Source: Bacteroidota bacterium
GTDB lineage: Bacteria; Bacteroidota; Bacteroidia; Chitinophagales; Saprospiraceae
Assembly (NCBI GenBank): GCA_006226345.1
Contig: SBHD01000271.1
Coordinates: 1-34,679 of the forward strand
DNA length: 34,679 nt
Direction of reading: 5' to 3'
The notes below the pieces were generated by a model. It searched no databases, was not told where the DNA came from, and saw only the letters and a program-made list of their open reading frames with translations. Positions 15,761 through 23,273 of the stretch are shown here, in pieces; the stretch's first letter is position 1; each line of letters starts with the position of its first letter. The position numbers and the translations under genes are program-made.

Positions 15761-17632
15761 ATGAAAAAACGATTTGGTTTCGATCTTTCACACTTCAAGG
15801 GCGATCTGTTCGGCGGTATAACTGCCGGGATCGTGGCGCTACCGCTTGCTCTTGCCTTTGGCCTGCAATCCGGCCTTGGCGCTGCCGCCGGTTTATACGG
15901 CGCCATATTTATTGGCTTTTTTGCTGCGCTTTTTGGCGGTACTAACACGCAGATATCCGGCCCTACAGCGCCTATGACCGCCGTTAGCATGGTTGTCATT
16001 GCCGGGATATTGGCTTCCAACGAAGGAGACATGAATAGTGCCCTCCCTTATATTCTGCTGGTCTTTTTGCTGGTAGGGCTGTTCCAGGTCGGGCTGGGTG
16101 TACTGAAGGTCGGGCAATATATCCGGTATATCCCGTATCCGGTGGTATCCGGTTTTATGACCGGCATCGGAGTGATCATCCTGGTCACCCAGCTACTGCC
16201 CCTGCTGGGGTATTATCCCAACGAGGACAAGGGGTATGTACACGAGTTTATTCCGGAAGCAGAAGAGGTATTATTGGAAAAGATACTCCGGGAAGAGGCT
16301 GCCGAGGATATCCTTGTACTCGAGGATTTCCGAGAAACTGTTCGGCGCGCTGGCGACATCAAACCGGAGGAAACGATCCGGGAAGCAACAATACTGGCTA
16401 AAAACAATGCTTCCGGAGTTATCGGTTCGCTCAAACTATTGGGCCGGGCTTTGGGTAACATCCGTTATGTAGATCTGATCCTGGGCCTTCTGACCATACT
16501 GATCATCTACGGGTTCAAGCGATTCACCAATGCGGTACCCAGCACACTCGTTGCTTTGTTGGCGGTATCGGCAGGCGCAGCGCTGTTTATTCCCGAATAC
16601 CGGACGATCGGGACCATACCCAGCGGGTTCCCGGTTTTGCACCTGGAATTATTTTCAAGTTTTGACCTTACCCGTATTGCTCCCTACATTTTCACCGCTG
16701 CGTCGCTTGCTGCTCTCGGCGCTATTGATTCGCTGCTCACTTCAATAGTAGCCGACAATATGACCAAAACCAAGCACGACCCGAACAAGGAGCTGGTCGG
16801 CCAGGGCATCGGCAATTCCATGGCAGCACTGTTTGGCGGCATACCCGGCGCAGGCGCCACGATCCGGACTGTGGTCAATATTAATTCGGGTGGTAAAACC
16901 AGGCTCTCCGGTATGGTCGCCGGGCTGCTGCTGCTCGTTGTTTTGTTATCGCTGGGGCCGCTGGCCTCCAGGATACCCGCCGCCGTACTGGCCGGCATCC
17001 TGATCACAGTCGGGATCGGAGTCATGGATTATAAGGGATTACGCCATATCCGGCAACTGCCCAGGAGCGAAGTGATCGTTATGCTCCTGGTGCTGTTCCT
17101 GACCGTGTTTGTCGGACTGATCGAAGCCGTGATCATCGGCCTCATTCTGGCCTCAATAATTTTTATGAAAAATATCGCTGATGTGGTAGACCACCGGACC
17201 AAAACCACTCCGCTCAGAGAGTTTTCCCGGGAAATGCCCTGGATCGACGAAGGCAATATTATCGATCGCATAGGTAATGAGGTATATATCAAACACCTGG
17301 ACGGCCCTCTGTTCTTTGGCTTTGCATCCCGCTTCCAGGATATGATCAATGCCCTGCCGGACATCAAAGTAGTGATTATCCGGATGGATAAAGTGCCCTA
17401 TGTTGACCAGTCGGGCCTGTACGCCATGGAAGATGCCGTACAAAACATGCAGGAGCAGGGGATCAAAGTTGTTTTTACGGATATTCACGGGCAGCCGCTG
17501 GACATGTTCGAACGATTCAATCTCATCCCCGGCCTGGTAGAACGGGATTTTTGTTTCGAAAGCTTTAAAGCCTGTTCTACGTGGCTGGAAGGCTACCTGA
17601 AGGAGTTCCATCTGAAAGATGAGACCGGATAA
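15761..17632 (+). CDS. SulP family anion transporter 1 with STAS domain and acidic insert
   Basis: This 623-residue membrane protein has the SulP fold: GGITAGIVALPLALAFGLQSG at the N-terminus, the SGPTAPMTAVS motif of TM3 that lines the anion site, and GIPGAGATIRTVVNINSGG in TM8-9. It ends in a cytoplasmic STAS domain (about residues 505-620) with an intact DQSG motif. SulP proteins carry bicarbonate or sulfate, usually with Na+ or H+; the substrate here is not provable. Residues about 152-226 are an extra, mostly acidic helical stretch between two membrane segments, which makes the protein longer than usual (500-570). ATG 15761 fits the usual start; the open upstream frame is not conserved-looking. 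A small membrane protein gene precedes it. Confidence 0.92.
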   Translation: MKKRFGFDLSHFKGDLFGGITAGIVALPLALAFGLQSGLGAAAGLYGAIFIGFFAALFGGTNTQISGPTAPMTAVSMVVIAGILASNEGDMNSALPYILLVFLLVGLFQVGLGVLKVGQYIRYIPYPVVSGFMTGIGVIILVTQLLPLLGYYPNEDKGYVHEFIPEAEEVLLEKILREEAAEDILVLEDFRETVRRAGDIKPEETIREATILAKNNASGVIGSLKLLGRALGNIRYVDLILGLLTILIIYGFKRFTNAVPSTLVALLAVSAGAALFIPEYRTIGTIPSGFPVLHLELFSSFDLTRIAPYIFTAASLAALGAIDSLLTSIVADNMTKTKHDPNKELVGQGIGNSMAALFGGIPGAGATIRTVVNINSGGKTRLSGMVAGLLLLVVLLSLGPLASRIPAAVLAGILITVGIGVMDYKGLRHIRQLPRSEVIVMLLVLFLTVFVGLIEAVIIGLILASIIFMKNIADVVDHRTKTTPLREFSREMPWIDEGNIIDRIGNEVYIKHLDGPLFFGFASRFQDMINALPDIKVVIIRMDKVPYVDQSGLYAMEDAVQNMQEQGIKVVFTDIHGQPLDMFERFNLIPGLVERDFCFESFKACSTWLEGYLKEFHLKDETG

Positions 17633-17709
17633 AAAGATCTGCCGCCGCCTTCGGACAGCGGCTTCTGCACCCCAAAAAACCTTAATCCGGTTCTTTTTTC
17701 ACGTTGGTG

Positions 17710-17741
17710 TTTGATTGTTGATAGTATTACTATTATATTTG
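17710..17741 (+). promoter_or_regulatory. Consensus Bacteroidota promoter of the TetR-SulP-2-carbonic anhydrase unit
   Basis: TTTG (17710-17713), a 20-base spacer and TATATTTG (17734-17741) match the -33/-7 consensus TTTG...TAnnTTTG without a mismatch. The predicted start of transcription is near 17748, about a dozen bases before the TetR ATG. Confidence 0.75.
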
Positions 17742-17753
17742 TAGTCAAATACT
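17723..17753. promoter_or_regulatory. Palindrome over the promoter, candidate TetR operator
   Basis: AGTATTACTA (17723-17732) faces TAGT (17742-17745) and AATACT (17748-17753). The two arms are complementary except for a two-base CA insertion on the right, with a 9-base centre. It covers the -7 box and the expected transcription start, the usual position for autorepression by a TetR-family protein encoded just downstream. Binding is inferred. Confidence 0.5.
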
Positions 17754-17759
17754 CGTTAG

Positions 17760-18440
17760 ATGCTTGAATTGCTTTCCAGGGTAAATGTGCAGGTGAACGA
17801 TAATATTTACCTGAAGAATCCGGAATCCAGTGAACTGGGCCGAAAGATCATTGCGGGCAGCATTGATCTGATCGATTCCATTGGTTTCGAATGCTTTACT
17901 TTTCGGAAGCTGGGCCAGGAGATCAACTCCACGGAAGCATCAATTTACCGGTATTTTGAAAACAAGCACAAACTGTTGCTGTACCTGACCTCCTGGTACT
18001 GGGGCTGGCTGGAATACCGCCTGGTATTCCAAACGGCAAATATCGGGTCGCCGGTAGAGCGTTTGGAAAAGGCAATTACGACGTTGACTGAACAGGTAGA
18101 GGACGACAACAGTTTTACGCACATCAACAAGGTAAAACTCTACCATATCCTGATAGCGGAATCTTCCAAAGCGTATCTGACCAAGTCGGTGGACGCCGAA
18201 AACCAGGAAGGTTTTTTTGCCGGCTACAAGAAACTGGTGGACCGGGTAAGTGCCATTATACTGGAAATAAATCCAACGTATAAATATCCGCATATGCTGG
18301 TGTCAACCGTGATCGAAGGTGCGCACCATCAGCGGTATTTTGCCGAGCACCTGCCCCGGCTGACCGATAGTATTGAAGGAGAAGATTCCATTACAGAGTT
18401 TTATAAGAACGTAGTATTAAACGCCGTTAAAACACAATAG
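17760..18440 (+). CDS. TetR/AcrR family transcriptional regulator
   Basis: This 226-residue protein has a TetR-type helix-turn-helix near residues 40-70 (FTFRKLGQEI, then STEASIYRYFENKHKLLLYL), with the typical SIYRYFxxK recognition helix. A helical C-terminal ligand/dimerisation domain follows whose inducer is unknown. About 25 residues lie before the usual TetR start, longer than most. ATG 17760 lies 19 bases after the -7 box. Its stop overlaps the GTG start of the next small gene (TAGTG), tying it to the small protein, SulP-2 and carbonic anhydrase genes. It is therefore the likely local regulator of that set and, by the palindrome at its promoter, of itself. Confidence 0.9.
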   Translation: MLELLSRVNVQVNDNIYLKNPESSELGRKIIAGSIDLIDSIGFECFTFRKLGQEINSTEASIYRYFENKHKLLLYLTSWYWGWLEYRLVFQTANIGSPVERLEKAITTLTEQVEDDNSFTHINKVKLYHILIAESSKAYLTKSVDAENQEGFFAGYKKLVDRVSAIILEINPTYKYPHMLVSTVIEGAHHQRYFAEHLPRLTDSIEGEDSITEFYKNVVLNAVKTQ

Positions 18441-18787
18441 TGCAAGCACCCGCTTTCAAAAACAGACTTCCCCTATCCGGACCGCCATTGCTGTTGCATG
18501 GCGTGTTGCTGCTGTTGGCCTTGTCGTTTTTGTCGGCCGGCGTGCTACCGCAGTGGATCAATCAGGATGCGGACTCTATTGAATTGTCAGAGGAATACGG
18601 AAAGGATACGGACGCAGAAAAAAAAGATAACAAGGAAAAAGAGCGGACCATTGATGATTATATCCCCTTAGTCCCTTTGTCCGCCGTTGCCGGCCGGCTC
18701 GCCTCGCGATCCATACCGGATACCGGCACACCCAACTGGTTCCAGCCTTATATTGCCACCTTCACCCCTCCTCCGGAGCAGGGCTGA
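18440..18787 (+). CDS. Small membrane-anchored protein of unknown function before SulP-2
   Basis: This 115-residue protein is unknown to me. It has a hydrophobic segment at residues 18-40 (LLLHGVLLLLALSFLSAGV) and a highly charged middle rich in Asp, Glu and Lys (about residues 45-75). The C-terminal region ends NWFQPYIATFTPPPEQG. The start is GTG 18440, overlapping the TetR stop by one base, which indicates translational coupling and supports a real gene. Length, layout and the QPY...PPP ending parallel the small protein before SulP-1 although overall identity is low. An exported or membrane-held accessory to SulP-2 is a reasonable inference, without direct evidence. Confidence 0.6.
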   Translation: MQAPAFKNRLPLSGPPLLLHGVLLLLALSFLSAGVLPQWINQDADSIELSEEYGKDTDAEKKDNKEKERTIDDYIPLVPLSAVAGRLASRSIPDTGTPNWFQPYIATFTPPPEQG

Positions 18788-18857
18788 TACCGGCAGCTGC
18801 AGCACAAACGCCCTATAGCCGGTTCTCTTCATTTTATCATTTGTTTTTTTCAACCGG

Positions 18858-18878
18858 ATACTTCTGCTGAAGAAGTAT
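18858..18878. repeat. Inverted repeat in the leader of SulP-2
   Basis: ATACTTCT (18858-18865) and AGAAGTAT (18871-18878) form a perfect 8-bp inverted repeat around five bases, about 57 bases before the SulP-2 start. The right arm contains AGTATT, the same six bases as the arm of the palindrome at the TetR promoter, but with the half-sites in the opposite arrangement. It could be a second operator or an RNA hairpin between genes of the operon. Confidence 0.4.
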
Positions 18879-18935
18879 TCGCCCATTGTTTGGCACCTGC
18901 CCGCCAAACCTTAAAACAATTAAAGCATTTCGCAT

Positions 18936-20579
18936 ATGCAACATAAGACTGGATTTTTCTCCAATTTGAAATATGACCTGCCCGCCAGTATTGTCGTTTT
19001 CCTGGTAGCCATGCCGCTTTGCCTGGGTATTGCCCTGGCTTCCGGCGCCCCGCTGTTTTCCGGCATTATTGCCGGCATTGTCGGCGGCCTGGTAGTATCC
19101 CTGCTCAGTGGTTCTCCACTGGGAGTTAGCGGTCCGGCTGCCGGACTCGCGGTTATCGTTCTGACCTCTATCCAGGAGCTGGGCGCCTTCAATACCTTTC
19201 TGCTTGCAGTAGTCATTGCCGGGATCATTCAGATGCTCCTTGGGCTTCTGAAAGCCGGTGTGATCGGTTATTACTTCCCTTCGTCGGTGATCAAAGGGAT
19301 GCTTTCCGGTATCGGTATCATCATTATCCTGAAGCAGATCCCGCATGCATTTGGTTATGACAAAGACCCCGAAGGCGACTTTGCCTTTTCTCAGGTAGAC
19401 GGGCATAATACATTGAATGAACTGTGGTACATGCTCGACTCTATCACCCCGGGTGCGCTGATCATTACCCTGGTAGCGCTGGCTATCCTGATCCTTTGGG
19501 AACGGCCGTTCATTAAACGGACGCCCGGCCTGAATCTCGTACAGGGGCCTTTGGTAGCTGTAATAGCGGGTATTGTACTAAATCTCGTTTTCCAGCAGGC
19601 ACAAGGGTTTGCCCTGAAGACAGATCAGCTGGTCAACATCCCTGTATCGGGTTCGATCGGTGGTTTCCTGAGCCAGTTTACCTTGCCGGACTTCAGTCAG
19701 TGGGCCAACCCGCAGGTATATATGATCGCTCTGACTATCGCCGTGGTGGCCAGCCTGGAAACGCTGCTGTGTGTGGAAGCAACCGACAAGCTCGATCCGC
19801 AAAAGCGGGTAACCCCCACTAACCGCGAGTTGGTGGCACAAGGGGCCGGCAATATGCTTTCCGGACTTATCGGCGGCTTACCCGTCACCCAGGTGATCGT
19901 ACGCAGCTCGGCCAACATCCAGTCGGGCGGCCGGAGCAAAGCCTCTGCTTTTTTACATGGTGTTTTTCTGCTGGTTTGTGTGATCAGTATCCCGACCATC
20001 CTCAACCTGATCCCGTTGGCCAGCCTGGCTGCCATCCTGTTTGTTGTCGGTTACAAACTCGCCAAGCCTGCCTTGTTCCGCGAAATGTACCACAAGGGGC
20101 GTGCGCAATTCATTCCCTTCGTTGTGACGATCGTCGGCATTGTATTTACAGACCTGCTGATGGGCATCGCCCTGGGTATGGTGGTAGCGATCTTCCACAT
20201 CCTCTGGAATAATTTCAAAACCCCTTACCACTTCGAACCGGAAGAATATACTGAAGGCAAACCCGTTCGGATCCAACTGGCGGAAGACGTCAGCTTTTTG
20301 AACAAAGCTGGTATCTTGCAGACCCTGAACAGTATCCCGGATGATTCGCATGTGATCATTGATGCTTCCCGGACCCGCACCATACACCCCGATGTGCTGG
20401 AGATCATCGAAGATTTCATGCAACATGCCGAGTCCTGTAATATAAAAGTGGATCTGGTCGAATTGTCGGAAAAGCAATTACACGACCCGGTCGAACAGTT
20501 CGGTCGCGTTATCCTTGAACACCCGCAACCAAGCAACACCGGGAAACAACGGATCCGTAATATCCTGACCCCCAACTAA
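18936..20579 (+). CDS. SulP family anion (probably bicarbonate) transporter 2
   Basis: This 547-residue protein has the SulP opening (YDLPASIVVFLVAMPLCLGI), the TM3 motif SGPAAGLAVIV, the conserved GLIGGLPVTQVIVRSSANI segment and a C-terminal STAS-like domain from about residue 435. The usual D-x-S-G phosphoacceptor motif of STAS is replaced: the corresponding stretch reads DASRTRTIHPDVLEI. The beta-carbonic anhydrase gene 77 bases downstream points to bicarbonate rather than sulfate as substrate, in line with known SulP-carbonic anhydrase fusions in other bacteria. It lies 148 bases after the small-protein gene with no clear promoter of its own, so it probably reads from the TetR promoter. 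Confidence 0.92.
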   Translation: MQHKTGFFSNLKYDLPASIVVFLVAMPLCLGIALASGAPLFSGIIAGIVGGLVVSLLSGSPLGVSGPAAGLAVIVLTSIQELGAFNTFLLAVVIAGIIQMLLGLLKAGVIGYYFPSSVIKGMLSGIGIIIILKQIPHAFGYDKDPEGDFAFSQVDGHNTLNELWYMLDSITPGALIITLVALAILILWERPFIKRTPGLNLVQGPLVAVIAGIVLNLVFQQAQGFALKTDQLVNIPVSGSIGGFLSQFTLPDFSQWANPQVYMIALTIAVVASLETLLCVEATDKLDPQKRVTPTNRELVAQGAGNMLSGLIGGLPVTQVIVRSSANIQSGGRSKASAFLHGVFLLVCVISIPTILNLIPLASLAAILFVVGYKLAKPALFREMYHKGRAQFIPFVVTIVGIVFTDLLMGIALGMVVAIFHILWNNFKTPYHFEPEEYTEGKPVRIQLAEDVSFLNKAGILQTLNSIPDDSHVIIDASRTRTIHPDVLEIIEDFMQHAESCNIKVDLVELSEKQLHDPVEQFGRVILEHPQPSNTGKQRIRNILTPN

Positions 20580-20656
20580 GCGGGGACATCCAGATCATGT
20601 GCTCCTTTCTGTGCTGATCCAACGAGTTGCTCATATTGTATAAATCAGTAAAGACC

Positions 20657-21301
20657 ATGTACGTTCCCATGCAAAATACAGAAGCCCAAACCAAGGAATC
20701 GCAATCATCCATGACGCCGGAAGCCGCCCTGACCATGCTCAAGGTGGGCAATGCGCGCTATGTAGAAAACCGGATGTTACAGCGCGACTACCTGAAGCAA
20801 ACCCAACAGACGGCAACCGGGCAGTATCCCTTTGCGGCCATACTTGGCTGTATCGACTCCCGCGTGCCGGCCGAAACCGTTTTTGACCAGGGGATAGGCG
20901 ATATTTTTAATGTCCGGATCGCCGGTAACTTCATCAACACCGATATCCTGGGCAGCCTGGAATTTGCCTGCAAGGTTGCAGGCTCGAAACTCATTGTGGT
21001 ACTCGGACACACGAGCTGCGGCGCAGTAAAAGGCGCGTGTGACCACGTCCAGCTGGGTAATCTTACCGAAATGTTGGGAAAGATCAAGCCGGCAGTCGAT
21101 GCCGTCACGGATGAAACAGCAGACCGGTCGTCGGCCAACGCTTCCTTTGTACAAAAGGTTATCGACATGAATGTCCGGATGAGCCTCGAAGCCATCATGT
21201 CAAATAGTCCTGTGCTTCGGGAGATGTATGAAAACGGCGAGATTGATATCGTCGGTGCGATGTATGATGTGAAGACCGGTAAAGTCGACTTCTGGGGTTA
21301 A
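20657..21301 (+). CDS. Beta-class carbonic anhydrase
   Basis: This 214-residue enzyme interconverts CO2 and bicarbonate. Zinc ligands C65, H118 and C121 are in place (GCIDSR and LGHTSCGAV), as is the D67-R69 dyad, so it should be active. There is no signal peptide; it is expected in the cytoplasm, where it could consume or supply bicarbonate moved by SulP-2. Starts at ATG 20657 or ATG 20669 are both possible, and an upstream TTG at 20627 is less likely. It is the last gene of the TetR-led unit and is followed within 25 bases by a strong hairpin. Confidence 0.95.
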   Translation: MYVPMQNTEAQTKESQSSMTPEAALTMLKVGNARYVENRMLQRDYLKQTQQTATGQYPFAAILGCIDSRVPAETVFDQGIGDIFNVRIAGNFINTDILGSLEFACKVAGSKLIVVLGHTSCGAVKGACDHVQLGNLTEMLGKIKPAVDAVTDETADRSSANASFVQKVIDMNVRMSLEAIMSNSPVLREMYENGEIDIVGAMYDVKTGKVDFWG

Positions 21302-21321
21302 CGGAAGTTTCAGCTTCACAT

Positions 21322-21360
21322 AAAAAAACGCGCTACCGCCGGATCTGGCAGTAGCGCGTT
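21322..21360. terminator. Bidirectional terminator between carbonic anhydrase and pirin genes
   Basis: AACGCGCTAC (21327-21336) pairs with GTAGCGCGTT (21351-21360), and an inner GCC/GGC extends the stem after one mismatch, with a six-base loop. On the minus strand the stem is followed by seven Ts (the A-run 21322-21328), making a strong terminator for the pirin gene. On the plus strand the T tract is weaker. Confidence 0.85.
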
Positions 21361-21395
21361 CATTATTTACAGATGATCGGGAAAACGCAGATCCG

Positions 21396-22277
21396 TCATC
21401 CCAGTTGCATCGGCACATCCATCAGCAGGACCCTGGCATCGCTTTCGGCAGTGATGGTCATCCCTTCAGCATCCCAGACGCCGTACCCATCGCGTTTGCC
21501 CAGTGCCTGCCCGTCTACTGTCACCTTACCTTCAATGACAAAAATGTAGACACCATTGGCTTTATCCCGGATTGTATAGCGCTCCGTGTGCCCCTTGTCG
21601 AACTGCCCCATATGGAACCAGGCATTCTGATGGATCCAGACGCCTTCATCATCAGGGCTCGGAGACAGGATCTGGAACAGCTGGTTTTTCAGGTTGTGGT
21701 TGGTCAGCGTGATCTGGTCATAGCGGGGCGTTACGCCTTTTTTATTCGGGAACATCCAGATCTGCAGAAAGCGGACATCCTGGTCCTTGTTTTTGTTGTA
21801 TTCACTGTGATAGATGCCGGTTCCGGCACTCATGACCTGCACATCCCCCTGTTTGATCACTGCCACATTTCCCATACTGTCTTTGTGTTCCAGGTCGCCT
21901 TCCAACGGGATGGAAATGATCTCCATGTTGTCGTGCGGATGCGTGCCAAAGCCCCGGCCCGGGGCCACAGCATCGTCGTTGAGTACCCGTAGCACACCAA
22001 AGTGCATACGTTCGGGATTGTAATAGTTGGCAAAGCTGAAGGTATGATGGGTATCCAGCCAGCCGTGGTTGGCATGCCCACGGGTTTCCGCTTTATGCAG
22101 TACGGTTTTCATGGTTTTAACCTCCTTGTTTGGTAAGTGGTTGAATCCGACCTGCTCCATAAGCTTGTCATAGGTGGAGCGTGCAGCTTTTGTGTTTTCA
22201 GCCTTGAGCAGGGACCCTCCGGCAGCCAGTCCGGCAGCCCCCAACAGCGATTTTTTTAAAAACTTCTTCCGATCCAT
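21396..22277 (-). CDS. Pirin family protein with N-terminal export signal
   Basis: This 293-residue protein carries a full pirin bicupin from about residue 55 (MKTVLHKAETRGHANHGW). The metal ligands are present: the HPH pair in GFGTHPHDN, and H and E in MSAGTGIYHSE. Bacterial pirins are quercetinase-like or regulatory and normally cytoplasmic. Here 54 residues precede the usual start: DRKKFLKKSLLGAAGLAAGG is a charged-hydrophobic leader like a Tat or Sec signal, with RK in place of the twin arginines. The protein may be exported to the periplasm, or the true start may be the inner ATG, which would make the leader noncoding. A near-consensus -7 box (GATCTTTG, 22327-22320 minus) lies upstream. 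It follows an AraC regulator gene by 121 bases. Confidence 0.88.
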   Translation of the reverse strand: MDRKKFLKKSLLGAAGLAAGGSLLKAENTKAARSTYDKLMEQVGFNHLPNKEVKTMKTVLHKAETRGHANHGWLDTHHTFSFANYYNPERMHFGVLRVLNDDAVAPGRGFGTHPHDNMEIISIPLEGDLEHKDSMGNVAVIKQGDVQVMSAGTGIYHSEYNKNKDQDVRFLQIWMFPNKKGVTPRYDQITLTNHNLKNQLFQILSPSPDDEGVWIHQNAWFHMGQFDKGHTERYTIRDKANGVYIFVIEGKVTVDGQALGKRDGYGVWDAEGMTITAESDARVLLMDVPMQLG

Positions 22278-22398
22278 GGCAGGTAGTTTTATTTTTTATC
22301 ATGAATTGGTTCAATGATGCAAAGATCAGCTTTGCGGATGATTGCCGGGATACAAAAAAGGCCGCCCGGCATATAAAAATGTCGGTTTGACACAAAAA

Positions 22399-23256
22399 TC
22401 AGCCTCCCTGCTCCCGGAAGGCAGAGGGTGATCCGCCGGTTTCCTTTTTAAAAAAACTACTGAAATGCAGCGGTTCATCAAATCCCAGCTGGTAGGCTAT
22501 TTCCTTCACAGACAGGCTGGTATGAAGCAGCAGGCGCTTAGACTCGAGGATCAGCCTGTCCTGGATCAGGTCTTTGGCCGTTTTTCCGGTCAGGTTTTTC
22601 ACCACCTGGCTCAGATGCTTGGGCGATATATGAATTTCGGAGGCGTAGTCCGCTACCTTATGCCACTCGCGAAAATGCTGTTCAATTCCATCTTTAAAAT
22701 CCCGCAACAGACAGATCCCGCTGTTATCTTCATCCAACTGAGTACTGTCCAGCTCCAGGCTGTTATTGCAATAGATCAGGAAAAGTTGTAACAAAGCCCC
22801 AAGTGCCCGGTCGCGGTAATGCAGTGCTTGCGGCAGGCAGGATTCCATTTCAGAAATAATGCGGGTTAGTTTGTCCAGGGTAGCATGATCGAGGTCCAGC
22901 GGCGGACTGTCGCCAAACTGCCGGAACAGGTTTATATTGGTAATAAACCGCTCGGGGATATTATTGGCGACCAAAAATTCCCGGGTAAAGGTGATCACCC
23001 ATCCTTTGGGTCTGGCGGCAGCATTTACCTGGTGTACCTGCCCCGGAGCAACAAAATGTACCTGCCGGGCCCCTAATACATAGGTATGGTAGTCAATAAG
23101 GTGTTCTCCTTTGGCCCGTTCTACCAGCAGTACCGTATAATAGTCATGCCGGTGTGGTATATCCGTCCTGCCTCCGGCACGCTCGTAGATCGCCTCCATT
23201 GTCTGAAGGTTAAAATGGACCAGGGGTGGGCGTTGCCGGAGGGATGCGGTGTGCAT
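22399..23256 (-). CDS. AraC family transcriptional regulator
   Basis: This 285-residue protein has an N-terminal cupin sensor domain (PHRHDYYTVLLVERAKGEH, HFVAPGQVHQV) and a C-terminal double helix-turn-helix (about residues 190-285) with ISPKHLSQVVKNLTG and VKEIAYQLGFDEPLHFSSFF, the conserved second-helix pattern of HTH_18. The ligand is unknown. It starts 17 bases after the GNAT-nitrilase stop, so it probably reads from the same transcript, and it precedes the pirin gene in the same direction. It may control pirin expression, a common arrangement, but no operator repeats are clear. Confidence 0.9.
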   Translation of the reverse strand: MHTASLRQRPPLVHFNLQTMEAIYERAGGRTDIPHRHDYYTVLLVERAKGEHLIDYHTYVLGARQVHFVAPGQVHQVNAAARPKGWVITFTREFLVANNIPERFITNINLFRQFGDSPPLDLDHATLDKLTRIISEMESCLPQALHYRDRALGALLQLFLIYCNNSLELDSTQLDEDNSGICLLRDFKDGIEQHFREWHKVADYASEIHISPKHLSQVVKNLTGKTAKDLIQDRLILESKRLLLHTSLSVKEIAYQLGFDEPLHFSSFFKKETGGSPSAFREQGG

Positions 23257-23273
23257 GGTATGATCAGCTGCCG

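Noticed and set aside
17642-17663. Hairpin GCCGC...GCGGC after SulP-1
   Set aside because: A short stem without a T-run; too weak to call a terminator, although some read-through from SulP-1 into the TetR promoter region must end somewhere.
22340-22398. Small hairpins with T-runs after the AraC gene (TGTC/GACA and GCC/GGC stems)
   Set aside because: Stems of only three to four base pairs; not convincing as a terminator.
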